From Rosa chinensis (lineage: Eukaryota; Streptophyta; Magnoliopsida; Rosales; Rosaceae), in NCBI RefSeq assembly GCF_002994745.2, contig NC_037090.1, positions 41,130,001 through 41,194,000 on the forward strand: a DNA stretch of 64,000 bases. The letters are read 5' to 3'. The position numbers and the translations under genes are program-made. The first letter of the stretch is position 1; each line of letters opens with the position of its first letter. The notes under the pieces are model-generated. The model saw nothing but the letters and a program-made list of their open reading frames with translations, had not been told where the DNA came from and searched no databases. Of this stretch, positions 44,071-57,400 are shown piece after piece.

Positions 44071-44231
44071 CTCTATCTCGACAGACCCAAACCAAAACGA
44101 AATTCCTCACTCTCTAGCCAAAACCTCATTCTCCCAAACCCTCATTCTTCTCTCTATCTTGACAGACCCAAACCAAAACGAAAATCCTCACTCTCTAGCC
44201 AAAATCTCACTCTCCCAAACCCTCATCCTTG
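44071..44231. repeat. 81 bp repeat, two copies, in the CACTA3 leader
   Basis: CTCTATCTCGACAGACCCAA... at 44071-44151 and again from 44152. Related CGACAGACCC words occur upstream at 43972 and 44018. It lies in CT-rich sequence that ends at CTCAG|GTATCA (about 44385), a plausible first-exon donor. Confidence 0.7.
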
Positions 44232-45138
44232 TCTCTAACCAATCTCATCTCTCTACGAATGGGACTGAGCCGGTGAACTGAGATCAAGCCAGTTTAGCCT
44301 TTCCAGATCGAGCCGATTCCTTGAGAGCGAAGCACTGTTGGCCAGTTTAGCCTCTCGGACTGGTTCCCGTCTCATCCATCCTCAGGTATCAAAATCGTTT
44401 CTTTTGGTTAATTCTCTTCAATTCTATTACTGGGTTTTGATTATTACGTCTTGTTTTCACTTGGTCCTCTCAATTTTTGATCTTTTTGGTGTAATTATCA
44501 TGGGCTAAGCTTTCGGCTTTTTAATAATCTGTGAATATGTTTGATTCTGTTCCTCCATGTTGATTCTGTTTAATTATCTTCTGGGTTGCTTAAATTTTTG
44601 TTTATATGTATATACATGCTGACAGGACCCGCCGCGAATTCCACCCTGGAATCCGAAGTGGCCCTGCGGGACCCACTTTTAAAGAAGGTTTACCAAAATT
44701 TTGGCATAACCTCCCTTTAAAATGGACAACCCAAAAACCTGTGGAAAACAAATTTCACTTCTAATAATCCAACCACAAACTCCTGGAGCCACCCTGCTCC
44801 CATCATTCAACCAACTCAAGCCCAAAAATAATAACAATGTATCAAGTACTTCAAGTCTAAGAAACTCCAAGATTTAAGATACTACAATTCACAAAGTTAG
44901 GTCGTAGACCTCAAATATAATTCCATACAAGTCTGGGTCACAAATCCCATAGTAATCAGAGCAATCTAGGAACGTAAATTAACATAGAGTGCAGTAGGCT
45001 AAACAGGTAACCTACAAAATATGATGACGGAAGCGGATACGGTCACTATGGCTCACTCCTGAACGCCGAGCAGCAACACTAAAAACTGGTCATTTGAAAC
45101 CGAAGGGCCCAGGGGAAAGTACATAAAAACGTTAGCGT

Positions 45139-47265
45139 TGATAGGAGCATTTTAATGCGACGTTTTAACTGCATTTCCCTACATTTTTCTGCGCCATTTC
45201 CTTGAAAAATCCCTGTTTGGGAAAGTTTCCATTCTTTGATTGGGAAAGTTCCTTATTGTAGAAAGTTTCCATTTTTGTAGTTTCCATTTCTCATTTCTAG
45301 CAAGTTTCCATTTTCAGTTTAGGAAAGTTTCTATTTTTCATTTTTAGAAAGTTTCTATTTTCAGTATAGTTTCTATTTTCAGGACCTCCGAGCTAAAAAG
45401 TGGAAATGAACTCACGAATGGAAAGAGGAGCTTACGAACGTCAAGACGAGCGAATATGAGATGAAAAGGGCCACACAATTGAGCAGAAATGAAGAAATAA
45501 GCTTTCCTAGTCCAACCAGGAAATCCTGCGAAATGGAGGAAGGCTTCCCAAGCAAGTTTCCAACGCAACCATGAAAAAGAAATGGAAAAATAATGTGTTT
45601 TGACGTTGGAGGGAGACAAGGCTTGAAGTTGAAGCAACAAGGCCCAAGAACCCTACGAATTGAATTGGATTTTCGGCAAAATGGATCAAGGCCCATGAAA
45701 GCCCATGAAATTAGGGTTTGTGACGCAAGGATGAAACCCTAGAGATGCTTTTCTGTGAAAACCAAAAGGAGGAGAGAAAAGTGGCGTGAAAAATCAAGAA
45801 GAAATAAAAGATTACGCAAGAGATTTTCTAGGGTGAAGTTTATGGAAAGAAAAAGTGTGGACATCAAGAAAAGGACCAAATGGCGTCTAGATTCATTCCT
45901 AGTAAGTATATTTTGGCCGAAATAAGAGAAGAAAATCAGAAAATATTCAAGGAATTTCGGCAAGAATATATTAGGGAATCATCTTGGAGTTTTGTGATTG
46001 GTTGGATGACACACTAGGGCTTATTTGGCAATTTCTCATTGGTGGAAGCTATGTGGAATTATTAAATTAATTCCTTGGAAAATAAACAGAAAATACACGG
46101 CTTGGAGACCAAGTTTGGCCGTCCCCTATATAAGCTCTCTACCCTAGACGTCTCAAGCATCATCTCATCATCCCAAAAATCCGAAATCACTTCAAAAGCT
46201 CTCTCCATTCTCTAGTTCATCTTTTGGAGTTTTCAAGCAAGGAAGGAAGAAGCAAGACCAAGCCGTGTTCATCTCTACCATTCCACCTTGAAGCCGTGAA
46301 GATTGAAGCTTGCTTTCAAGTTTCATTAGTTCATCCTTCGAGTTATTCATCCACATCTCCATTCACGGTGTAATTCAACCTTCTTTCTTGTAATCACTTT
46401 TGATTCTCCTTGTTTGATTTTGTTAAAGATTGTTCTAGTTAACGTTATGTTTGAATAAGGTTTATAATCTGAAATTTTATGATTGAATAAAGGATTTCGA
46501 ATTCTGTGTTGTGATTCCAAAGTTGCTTATGTGTGATCGTTCAATTGAATTTGCTTTATAGATATCTTTTGTATTTTAATCTTATGTGGTTCGAAACACT
46601 TAGGATTTTGATATGAATGGTGCTAGATTTAAGAACATGATTCAACTTTTTGTGTTATGAACTTAAATCAAAAGTAGTAAAGGTTTGGGACAAAAATCGA
46701 ATTCAATTGAAAAGGATTGCAATTAGATGAACTTATTCATACTAAGTTGTACACTTGAGTTGATAGCCTTTCTATGTGTTTCATGCGTTGAATATGTATG
46801 ACTGACTAGCTTTCTAGGGCTTGATTACATGTTTGATAGGATTAGTCTTTGTGCTTTCACTTAGATTAATTAGCGTTGAAAGTAAAATATGGGAAATCGT
46901 TTGCTTTCTAACGTTTCACATGATCAACTCCTTTCACATGACTTGGAAGAACAATGTAGGGTTAATTCGAATTTAATCATGAACTTGGTTTTAATCTTTG
47001 TTTCTTACATTTCATTCTTGTATTTGTGTTTTTGTTTATACTTAAAACCCCCCTAATTTTCGAAAAAACCAAAAACCTAAAACCCCCCTAATTTCGTGAA
47101 TAGTGTTTATATGTGTAAATATTATACTTTGTTTTTATTTTAATTGTTTAAATTGTCTTACATTGACATGTGTACCCTCAATCCCCGGAATAGAACGATC
47201 CTTACTTGCTTATACTACTAATGATATTTCTAGGGTTAAATTATATGCTTGCTTTGAGCGTATCA
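45139..47265 (+). mobile_element. B5: solo B LTR (2127 bp) inserted in Z1
   Basis: TGATAGGAGCATTTTAATGC to GAGCGTATCA with TSD AGCGT (45134-45138 and 47266-47270). TATATAAGC box at about 46129. Z1 sequence continues on both sides in the order seen in Z2 (58760-58790). No coding content. Confidence 0.9.
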
Positions 47266-47389
47266 AGCGTGAGTGGACAAAAATAAACAATTTTAAACCA
47301 AATGGATTTTATACTTTCCCACATTTATTTCTTTAAAAATTCCCGATGCATGCAATGATTAACAAAAATAAAATAAGAGGAGTTCCGCT

Positions 47390-47530
47390 CATGAAAGCCG
47401 ACTAGCCCCGCTAGTCACAAACGAATAAAAGAAAAGGTTGAAACTCTGATACTCAAGGAAATAAAACCAGCCCCGCTGGCTAAAATAAATCGGACTTGCC
47501 CCGCTAGTCGAAAATAGTATAATGAGTAGG
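47390..47530. repeat. Short palindromes in Z1
   Basis: GACTAGCCCCGCTAGTC (47400), CCAGCCCCGCTGG (about 47468) and GACTTGCCCCGCTAGTC (about 47492) are hairpins sharing a CCCCG core at intervals of about 25-70 bp. Z2 has a comparable but different series of GACTGCCGACCAG words (59090-59285). Confidence 0.6.
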
Positions 47531-50261
47531 GGAAGACGATAGCCATACGAGTGAGCCTCCCAGGCTTGGGTGATAGCCTCCCAGGCTAAAGTACTCTCAT
47601 TACTCCCGTAATATACCCTAACGCTACTATGTGTAGCGATAGGATACTGGGCTTCAGAATTATTGTCACAGAGACAGTAACCAGTGCCACAAAGGTGGAG
47701 GGCTTCGGTGATCCCATCACCTCGCCACAAATGCGGAAGATCAAAGCTAGCAAGGATAAGTCACCCAAAGTATGGCAAAAGAAAATACGAAAACCTCATA
47801 AATCCATAAAACTTCCCCAACTCTCGTAAATAAATTTCCAACGACGTGTCCCACACGCCAAGATAATCTCAAGTTCAAAATAAATAGGAGATAAATAAAT
47901 ATAAAGATTTACTCCATCGAAATCTCATTTCGAAAATCTCATAAAAATCTCAAATCGCCGAATATAAATATAATATAAATAGTATAAATCCAGAAATCAC
48001 ATCGGAAATAAATAAATAAATAAAAGAAAATAAGCATAATCCAATGACGTCACCCCGCACGCCATAAAACCTTCAAATAATCAAATATCCAAAACCATTC
48101 CTGAAATTAACCGTATGCTCGGGAAATTAATACGATACACAAATTATAACCTCGGAACCAATTAAATAAATGCATGCATCATTCTTTGAAAAATAAAATT
48201 CCACTCACAATATATGATCAATCTTGACGTCGCTCGGTATTTTCCTCGTACGAAGACTCCTCTCGTCCTGTACGAATAGCACTCGTAAAAATATATTTAC
48301 AGGACGGAAATTAACTTTACGATAATTAGAAATTGAAATTCATAACGTCCCCCTTCAAAATTCAACTCCGTAATTCACATCGAATCCATCCATAATACTC
48401 CAACAATATTCATTCATCGATATATAAGTTCTAAAGTGAATTCGAAAGAAATTCGGCGATCGAATTCACGTAAATCAATAATTAACCATTTATACTCAAT
48501 TCGTAATTCCTCCAATTTCCACCAAACTTCATGTATAAAATTCTACAATCATTATAGGATTTATGGAGCCAAAACAGTAATTAAAACTCAGTTCTACGCG
48601 CCACCACGCGCCACCCACAGTGGCCGCGAGTGGGGCCCACGCACTGGCAACCACCACCAATGGCCACCAAATTTTGGCAGCACCACCTACTCAACAGACC
48701 CAATCTCTTTCTCAACTACAACAAGTTCCAATTTTACCTGGAAGAGCTCCAATTTAGCCGGTGAAAAATTTCCAGAAACATTCAAGAACCCTAGGATCGG
48801 GTTTGATTGATTCGACCTCCACACTGCAAATTGGAATGCAATACCTTAGGGGAAATGATCTCCAGCAAAAACCCGACCTTCGACGCCGGTTTGGTGACCG
48901 GAGATGGCCGGAATCGCCGGAAATCGGCAAAAATCATGAACTGCTACAGTTACCTTCCCGGCTCAAAATCGAGCTCCTCCGGCCAAATCTTCACAAAATA
49001 CCACCACAGATGCGTCAAGGGGGAGGAGACGAGCTTGGGGATAGCCAGATTTCGTCGTGGGTCGGCCGGAGGAGGAAGAAATCGAAGGAGAATAAACTCG
49101 GGCCGAAGAGGAAGGAGTCGGAGGAGAAGAGAGGGAGAGTTACCGTGGGTTTCCGAAAATGGAAACCTACAGTGGTAACTTTCCATATATATATTTTTAT
49201 TACCATGAACAGTAACGTCCACATTTTAAGCTATAACTTTCACATACGAACTCCAATTTTTACGTACCACATATGCACGCGCTCGGTTTAACGTCCTTTA
49301 CAACTTTCATGAAGGAAATTTTCTCAAATTGTTAACCCATAAAAAGTCAACTTCTAGCCACCCCCCCCTAAAAGATAAAACTATAACCGCGAATGGTAAA
49401 ACATACAGTGATTCGTGTAACTCAGTAAAAGGGGTAAATCGGATGTGGGGTGTAACACATGCGGTGATGATAATAAGAAGCAGATTTGAATATTTGATTT
49501 CATCATCTGAGTTGTTGTTCTTTACTAGATTACGATGGATATAATGCTTTAATCACTAACTCTTTCTACCATACAAATGCACATATATAATGGTTGTGTT
49601 TTATGAGAAACTGAAGCCTATTACACAACAATCCTCAAACGTTAGCTACAATTAATTCTAATTAGCTTGTACCGCGCATACTACTTCACTAGCTGTGAGG
49701 ATTCTTTAGTATCTGGCTTTTGTGAGGTTACTTCAATAGATGGTGTGTTCATGACTTCCTCACATTTTAGCTCCTTAGCGAATGCACGGTTGCTTCTTTC
49801 CTTACGTCTCTTGTTGATTTTAGAGTCTGTATAACTTGTTAAAGTGTAGTCAAGAAACTTTGGCCCATTTAATTGTCTTTTCTTCTTGTTCAACTTTGTT
49901 TGAGAAAGCCAGAAGCTTCATCTGATTACTCTTGTTGTTTCAGAGTTGTCATTGATAATGATTCTTGCGAGGATGTTATACATCATTGTCAGAAGTTAAT
50001 GCAGTGAGATTGTACTTGGTTTTTCATATTTGCTGAAGTCAGATTGTTTTCCACTTGTTATGAAGTCAGTTGTGAAATTCGACTAAAATTGCCCAACCTA
50101 GTCACTTCTGAGCTGCTAGTATCGTATCTAAAACTTCATCGATACCCCTTATGTATTACATTGTAATATATCAATGTTGATACATGTTGCATATACTTTC
50201 TTTAATTTACATCATCATTGTACATTGTGGTACTATTACCATACTAGTATATAATTTTCAG

Positions 50262-50364
50262 TGATTGTCATGCTAATGATCGTCCTTGAAACTACCACCA
50301 GAGATGAAGAGCCCAATTTCACAAATGGAAAGCGCTTCATACGCACTTCTTCTGCTCTTTCTAG
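50262..50364 (+). pseudogene. Exon-like block in CACTA3 (103 bp)
   Basis: Bounded by an acceptor (ATAATTTTCAG) and donor (TTTCTAG|GTTTGG). One frame reads LETTTRDEEPNFTNGKRFIR then TSSALSR. I do not recognise the protein. Probably a captured host exon. Confidence 0.4.
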
Positions 50365-51063
50365 GTTTGGTTCTCTGTTTCTTTACCTGCATGAAAGCAT
50401 TCCATTGTATTCTTCACTTCTTTTTTTCATTTTTTTTTTGTCTGCTATGATCATTTCCCATATCACCAGTTTTTGGCTCCAATACACTTTTAATATTAGA
50501 GCCGGTGCATGATTCTTTCTGCAGATATTCTAATGCTAATGTCAAGATGGATGTGTGGTTTAATTGAAGACACCATCTTTGTATTAGGCAAACCATTTTC
50601 AAAAATAAGGTAAGCCATTAGATCATTTGGTATTATCAATTTCCTTTTCAAAATATGTTGTGATTTGGTAGTCATATCACAAAGCTACATAGATAATGAT
50701 ATAATGAAAAGGGAGGTGATATTCACTCCCTTTTCCTCTAAAAATAGTAAAATACTATTCACATTTAAAACACAAAAGGGAGTGTGAATATCATCTCCAT
50801 AATGAAAAATAAGACAATAAAGTTTATCAGGATCTGAAATATATTTATATTCCCATATATTCTAGACAACAAGAAAGTTTTACATAGGATTAAAAGACAG
50901 AACTTAACAATCCTTGAGTTCAAAATTTGGAGTCTTATGAACTTTAGACCAATTGCCTTAGAGAGTATCTCGTATATACAATGTTCTCGTCTACCTGCTT
51001 CATAAGATGTGATTTGATTATTCTTTAGAATTTGGAAATCTTTCTTCTCAGCTAAGAAGCAAC

Positions 51064-51160
51064 TTGAGGAAGTACAACAGGTTTCTCCTCAGTGCAAGAG
51101 GCAATTTGATTCAGTATATGATGAAGTGATCAACTACTTAGCCTCTTCTTCAACTTGACT
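51064..51160 (+). pseudogene. Exon-like block in CACTA3
   Basis: After the acceptor TTTCTTCTCAG (about 51051) an open frame reads KKQLEEVQQVSPQCKRQFDS then VYDEVINYLASSST and stops. Helical, charged, not recognised. It may be another piece of the same captured gene. Confidence 0.35.
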
Positions 51161-51452
51161 CAGCAGCGAGTTTCAAAATGCGATTTTTCTTATCCAAGAT
51201 ATCCTCTTCATTAGTGTTCATGACTCAGACACAGGTTAAGAATTGAGGATATCTTCTCCGCAAGGAATTGTACAGCCATCCAAATCTTCTCCAGAGGTGC
51301 TAAGCAAGTGTTAAGAATTGTGATGCATGTTTACATTACAATGAATTCTGATACTGCCTACGTGATGATCATATCCAAACTCTTCTTTATCCTCATCCCC
51401 CCCTCACTATCTTCCCTTTATGCTAAGAATTGTTTTAAATTTCTATTTTCAG

Positions 51453-51520
51453 TGTTCAATGTGATTGACAGTGATGGCAAAAAAATCAGAGACAAGGATA
51501 TTGTCAATTATATACAAATT
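51453..51520 (+). pseudogene. Exon-like block in CACTA3 (68 bp)
   Basis: A sharp exon: acceptor CTATTTTCAG, donor ATT|GTAAGTAC, open frame FNVIDSDGKKIRDKDIVNYI then QI. The codon pattern and near-consensus splice sites imply a real host exon. I cannot name the gene. Confidence 0.5.
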
Positions 51521-53117
51521 GTAAGTACTTGAACAGATTGTTCTAATGTTTACTGTCAAGTAGTCAGAAGGTTGTAGTATCTTGCTCTTTTGTTAAACCA
51601 AATTATTTGAAGGCCAGTTGCGTATTGCTTCTTGGGTTCATTTATATCCCAGGTAAAATTCAATTCACTTGAAAGTTCCGTTAATCATACCCAATGAGTT
51701 ATGCTTTTGATTTGTTGGAAGATGCATGAATCCTTCAATCATGTTCTAAACCCTGTTTTACAGATTTTGTAGCTATGGATTTTATGATATTTTTGCCTGG
51801 AATTTAATCATTGATTTGTTGCTTGATAGTGTGTCTTTTTTCCATTAATATATTCTTCTTTCTGAAATTTATGTTTTGAAGCTTTAATGGATTTTGGCAA
51901 TATTCTAGTCCCCTGATTGCTTGATAGGGGTTGGGATTGCTGATATTATGTGCTCAAATCCTCTTTGTGGGTACTTAAAGTTATAGCCTTTATGCAATAG
52001 CCTTGGGTTTGTCGCTGGGTTTCTGTTTTTGGGATTTGGAAATATTCTGTAGCTGTAATACCATATTCATGTGACTAAACACCACCTATATTTTAGCTCA
52101 ATATGTGCTGAATGGGTGATCATGGAACATGGATGACACCCAAGACATAATTTTTTTCTTTCCAAATCAATGACTACTGCTTTTGATCTGCACTGCCATT
52201 ATCTATTGCTTTTGAATGGGAATGGGGATTTGGTACTGTCTACAAGGTGAATTCATATTGTAATTGATAAGCATGTCTGAAATTATTAAGGTGATCTGAA
52301 TGTCAGAATTAGTTGAGTAATTTTGTTATATTGTAGGCCGGACTTGTGAATAAAACGAGGCGAGTTTAAGTGGAGCTGCCAGCAAAAGATGTAATATGAA
52401 ACCATTGTACAAGAAGCTGATTATAACTTTATAACCTTCTCTTCTCCAGACTGGCTTGTCTTTTTATTGATCCACTAGGAATTTAGTGTGTTAAAACTAT
52501 ATGTCAACTTGTTCAATTTAATGTAGTATGGCTGAATGGAAGAAAGTTATTATATGTAGATTCGAGGCTTCCTTAGTTTTGAGGCATGGAAGGAACAAAT
52601 GCCTATAGTGTTTTTATGTATGGATTTGGGAAATACTCCCTATTTTATATCAAATTATTGAATTCATTTTATGTATGGTGGGATTTGAGTTAATTTGGTT
52701 GTTCTATATTGTGTAACAATTAGACAACAAGAATAAATGAAAAGCATTGTTCAATATGTTATAGCACAATGCAAAAGCTAAATGTGTCCTCTGAATTCAA
52801 AATAGAAAATAGATGCTTTGAAACCAGTTGTGTGAATAAAAGTCACACAACGGTTATAGAAAAAAAAACGACTTCTGAATCGCAATCACACAACGGTTGT
52901 TAAAATTGCCTGTTGTCTGAATAACATTCACACAACAGCTAATGCTATCGACAGGCTGCCTATATGCTGTCGATAGGCTACATACATGCTGCCGAGCCAT
53001 TCACATGACGGTTCCCTACAATCGACCTTCATCAGACGGCGCCTCGATATACGACAGTTTGCCTTCATATCAGACGACGGTTTTTAGCCGTCGTCTGATT
53101 CAATTTTTGTAGTAGTG
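51521..53117. other. CACTA3 right part, no gene seen
   Basis: T-rich intron-like DNA without a coding block, then the subterminal region (52830-53117) with ACAACGG, ACAACAG and AGACGACGG words in both orientations. Confidence 0.5.
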
Positions 53118-53957
53118 ATAGAAGACTACCGATCATACTTCTGTAAAGAGTTTGATAAACAAATTTACTAGTGAGGTCCTCACTAAGTTTGGCACTACTG
53201 CTCATGGGATTGGTCACAATTCTAGCAGACTTAAGACCAAACTTTTTGATAAGATTTTCAGCATATTTAGTTTGAGACAGAAACATACTTTCTTTTAGTT
53301 GACGAACTTGAAGGCCAAGAAAGTAATTCAGCTCACCACACATGCTCATCTCGAATTTCTTTTCCATGATATTAGTGAATTCTTTAACATATATATCAGA
53401 AGTGGAACATAAACTTGTGCAATCATGACATGTTTCTTGTCCCTTTTTGACAAACAAGGTCCTATCAACATACCCTTAATAAATGAGTGGATAGACGCTC
53501 ATACCAGGCTCTTAGAGCCTGTTTCAGACCGTACAAAACTTTCTTAATCCTGTACACATGATCGGGATTGCAAGGGTCTTTGAATCCTTGAGGCTGTCCA
53601 ACATAAACTTCCTCTTGCAAAATACCATTCAAAAACACACTTTTCACATCCATTTGGTACAGTTTTAAAGTGAAGATGACAAGTTATTGCAAGAAGAAGT
53701 CTAACAGATTTGAGCCCAGCAACAGGGGCAAAGGTCTCATCGAAATCAAGTCCTTCAACTTGTGTGTGTCCTTGTGCAACAAGCCTAGCCTTGTTCCTAG
53801 TGATATTACCATGTTCATCACTCTTACTTTGAAAAATCCACTTGGAACCAATTACATTACACTCACAAGGTCTAGGCACAAGATACCACACATCATTCCT
53901 AGTAAATTGATTTAACTCATCTTACATGACAATTAACCAATCATCATCAACTAAGGC
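53118..53957 (-). pseudogene. Copia reverse transcriptase, truncated
   Basis: Minus-strand frames give GSKWIFQSKSDEHGNITRNK and ARLVAQGHTQVEGLDFDETF (about 53840-53730), [20 protein letters not shown] (about 53650-53590), [20 protein letters not shown], and MCGELNYFLGLQVRQLKESM (about 53340-53290). These are the ordered Ty1/Copia RT motifs. The YVDD block region is damaged (about 53440), and the sequence ends at GSLLY/LTA by junction with X. Several frameshifts. RNase H and the 3' LTR are absent from the window. Confidence 0.85.
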
Positions 53958-55773
53958 TGATGCGGCTAAAATAGCCTCACAATTTAACCCTGCAAAATGT
54001 AGTTGTTAGTATAGGATAAGCAGGGATCATTCAGTCCGGGGATTGTAGGGTACATCTAAACAAAAAGGTCAATTTAAATTAGTAATTAATAAAACAAGTA
54101 TTAACAAGTATTTATCTACAAATTTACAATCATAAAAAGGGGGGATTCAACTTTTGGTTTCTAAGTTCCTACGAAATAAAACAAAAAGATAAATATATAC
54201 ATGTGATCGACTTCTTCACACTCAATCAGAATTTCAAACCATATCAACATGCATTGAATTATTTCAATCTAAACAACCTAAAATCGTGCCAACACTAAAT
54301 ATCAAAAATGAATTCGAAGTACAAGTCTGAAGAGATCGAGTACCACTTTAATTCTTCTTTAATCTCCTAAGTTAGGAAAAGTCCATAACTTAAAATATTT
54401 CATATAAAACATCACGTTAATACTGAAGAGCATCCGTCAACATTAAATATGAATCATTAAGTGTAGTTAGAATTCTGAATCCAAACATGTATGCATCCAT
54501 AAGAAGTTACAAACGCACAAACATGTAGCATATAATCTCGACCATTGTACATAGCCTTTACCACTTCAATTTATGCCCCAAAACGATTAGGTGAATCAGA
54601 ACACAAATTTAGCTTTATTAACCTGCAGATTAACATAGTTATTCAACCAAAATCATATGCTTAAAGATATAAAGGATGGCACAAAATCAGATTATAAAGA
54701 TATCATAAACAAATCAAGAACATAAAGAAACAAATCTGAAAATTACTAACATAAACTCATTCTCAACAAAAATCCAATTACAATGATAAAGTTCATAAAC
54801 GAAATCTGAAATTCAATACTAAAGAGTACGAAAACAAAAATAAGGGCCATGGATTACACTTTTTGATCTTCAAGGAAGCTTGGAGAACGTCAAGAGAACA
54901 CAAGGCTTGGCCTTCAAGAACACAAACAGCCTTGGAGAAGTCCTAAAGCTCTTCACGACAAGAGGATTTTTCTGAATATTTAGAGAGGGTTTTGGAGAGA
55001 AGAGAGCTAAGCTAATGAACTGAATTTTGTATGAAGAAGTGGAATTCTCATCTCTTGTGATGAGAAATCACCTCTAAAGTGGAATTTTGGAGTAGAGAAT
55101 GACTGCTATTTATAGTGGAATTCTCATCTCTTGTGATGCAATCATGGCCAATCATCTTGAGGTGATTTCTCCTCCAAATTTGCATGATTTTCTCATGACA
55201 AAGTCTTGATTTTTCTGATCTCCTTTCCCCTTAATGACTCATTGTATATTCCTTGAATAGTGACCAGATACATCCCTTATTCTTCTCCTTTGATTTGCAC
55301 TAATATCTTCTTCCAATTGTGCACATAATGAACTCCTACAATCAAGAAAAATCAGATTTTAATTGGTGTCTATAATCAATAGGAAATAAGATAATCAAGA
55401 ATAAATAATGATTATAAACACTCCCTTTGATCTCCTTCAATTCTTCATGATTTTTGTTTTAAGTTTTCCTTGAATTCATCAGTCAAGAGTTCTTAATGTG
55501 ATGGACTCTCATTAAAATATAAAAATCAGAAATAGAAAAGTTCAAATGAAGAAAGTTTCCTAAAACAAAATAGGAAATATTTCCTAAAATGAAAGAGGAA
55601 AGTTTCTAAAATGACTTGTCCTTAATTTATGCTCATTTTCGCTTGTTTTCTCCATTTCAGTCCTTGAAGTACCTAAAAACATAAACTGTGTTATAATTAT
55701 TAATTTTAAGAGAATAACTTAGCCAAATGAAGGAAAATACATATTAAAAATGTTACACTTTGTGCTCTTATCA
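53958..55773 (-). mobile_element. B6: solo B LTR (1816 bp), minus orientation, in Copia pol
   Basis: On plus TGATGCGGCTAAAATAGCC to TTTGTGCTCTTATCA, flanked by TSD AAGGC (53953-53957 and 55774-55778). It separates Copia RT from integrase. No internal region. Confidence 0.9.
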
Positions 55774-55778
55774 AAGGC

Positions 55779-57400
55779 TTCTTTAAAATTTTTTGTCTCA
55801 ATGAGTGAAACAAAACCACAATGTAAAATTATGTTAATGTTCACTTTATTATTAGTCAAGAAGCATACAAGTGCAGAATCATTACTTAACCCGGCTGCAG
55901 CTTGTCTTCAAGTTTGAATCCCATCATTCACATTACCAATGATGTCTTGAGATAGTGATCTTTTTGGACTTTTTTAAAGCCTATTCTCAAGACTGGTGGA
56001 GGGTCATAGATCGAGTCTTCATGTAAGTCATCTTTTTCCTCTTTTACCTCCATAGTTACTTTGCTTATAAAGGGTGGGTCTCCATTTGTATTGATATAAA
56101 CTGTACTCACAATAAAATCATCAATAGACATATTATAGGATTCCATAACAGACATTGTTCGCTTATTATACAAACCTATTTGTTTTGCCGTTTAATGAGT
56201 AACCAAGAAAGATGCCTTTATCACTTTGAGAATCAAATTTAGCAAGATGCTTTCTATATATATCGATAAATGTAGCAAGGACTTCCAATGACACGAAAGT
56301 GACTTACATTTGGTTTCTTACCTTTCCATAACTCATATGGAGTTTTGCTACTACCTGCTCTTAAGAATGCATGATTTGAAGTATAGCAAGCAGTGTTAAT
56401 GGCTTTAGCCCAGCTGAGTGTAGCATCAATCTTCCCATGTCTAGCAGAACCTTGTTCTTTCGCTCAACAACACTATTTTGTTGCGGAGTAATAGGAGTTG
56501 AAAACTCATGTGAAATACCATGTCTATGGAAAAACTCAGGAAAAGAAGCATTCTTAAATTCAGTACCATTATTGGTTCTAACTCTAACAATGCATAAATT
56601 TGAAGATTGTTTTTCAGTTGAAATTCTTTTGCATAGTCCTTTAGAACTTTCAAAGGTATCACATTTTTCTCTAATAAATTTACCTATGTAAAACGAGAAA
56701 AATCATCAACCACAACCAAAATGTACCTTTTTCCACCCATACTTTCAGTTTGTGAAGGTCCAACAATATCCATGTGTATAAGCTCCAAAGGATGAGTAGT
56801 TGTAGCAGAGTTTATTGCACTATGTGATGCTCGAATTTGTTTTCCCACTTTGCAACCTTCACATATCTTATCTAGTTTGCCACTCAAGGTAGGCATTCCT
56901 CTTACAGTTTCTTTGCTTGAAAGTTTTAGCAAATCCTGAAAATTTACATGCCCCAAAGACCTATGCCAAATCTCAAAAACATCATTTGATGTCCTGGTTT
57001 TCAAACAAGTTTGTGCATCAATAGATTCATTAGTAAACACATGATAATAGTTATCTTTTGATCTTAAACCTTCCATGATACTCTTGCCATTGTTATCAAC
57101 AACCGCACATCTCTTTTTGTTGAAATAAACATCCTCATAGTCATCAGCCAACTGACTAACACTTATGAGATTGGCTTGTAGACCCTCAACATAAAGAACA
57201 TTATGGAGATTCGAGATACCTAGAGTGTTTATAATCCCTTTACCAATAACCTTGGCTTTTCAACCATCTCCAAAAGTTACTGACCCGTTGGTGAATTCAT
57301 CTGAAAATGATATGAACCAGCTCTTATCTCCACTCATATGCCTTGAGCAGCCACTATCTACATACCATGTATCACCTCTTCTGCTTGATAAAGTGGCCGG
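55779..57400 (-). pseudogene. Copia protease and integrase, decayed
   Basis: In minus order: the aspartic protease GDTWYVDSGCSRHMSGDKSW (about 57378-57320), the pre-integrase zinc region (HRSLGHVNFQDLLKL, CEGCKVGKQIRASH; about 56970-56830) and the integrase start ELIHMDIVGPSQTESMGGKR, YILVVVDDFSRFT (about 56790-56690), followed by broken integrase frames to about 55925. Protease-integrase-RT order is diagnostic of Copia. Frame changes near 57240, 56690 and 56440. Confidence 0.85.

Larger units (their letters stand above)
44620..49457 (+). mobile_element. Z1: long solo LTR (about 2.7 kb net) inserted in CACTA3
   Basis: Begins TGACAGGACCCGCCGCG and ends GGATGTGGGGTGTAACA, flanked by TSD CATGC (44615-44619 and 49458-49462). 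Subtracting B5 and its TSD leaves about 2706 bp. The start matches Z2 at 58357 (TGACAAGACCCGCTCC). The right part has GC-rich sequence and a CATATATATATTT box at about 49183. No internal or coding domain, so it is a solo LTR, perhaps of a Tekay/Del-type gypsy element (uncertain). ORFs at 48436-49291 are not convincing genes. Confidence 0.75.
43393..53117. mobile_element. CACTA3: CACTA transposon with host-like exons and nested LTRs (9725 bp)
   Basis: Ends are CACTACTACAAAAATTGAAT and its inverse, with a terminal inverted repeat of about 29 bp (continuing CAGACGACG). TSD is ATA. Subterminal zones repeat AGACGAC/GTCGTCTG motifs. Removing the nested Z solo LTR and its TSD leaves about 4.9 kb. 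I see no transposase domain; instead there are CT-rich leader-like sequence (43880-44390) and several exon-like blocks with splice signals (50262-51521). So it is a non-autonomous, Pack-type CACTA candidate. Confidence 0.85.

Noticed and set aside
48436..49291. Overlapping plus-strand frames as a gene in Z1
   Set aside because: They lie inside a solo LTR, overlap in several frames and lack recognisable domains; the GC-rich composition explains their openness.
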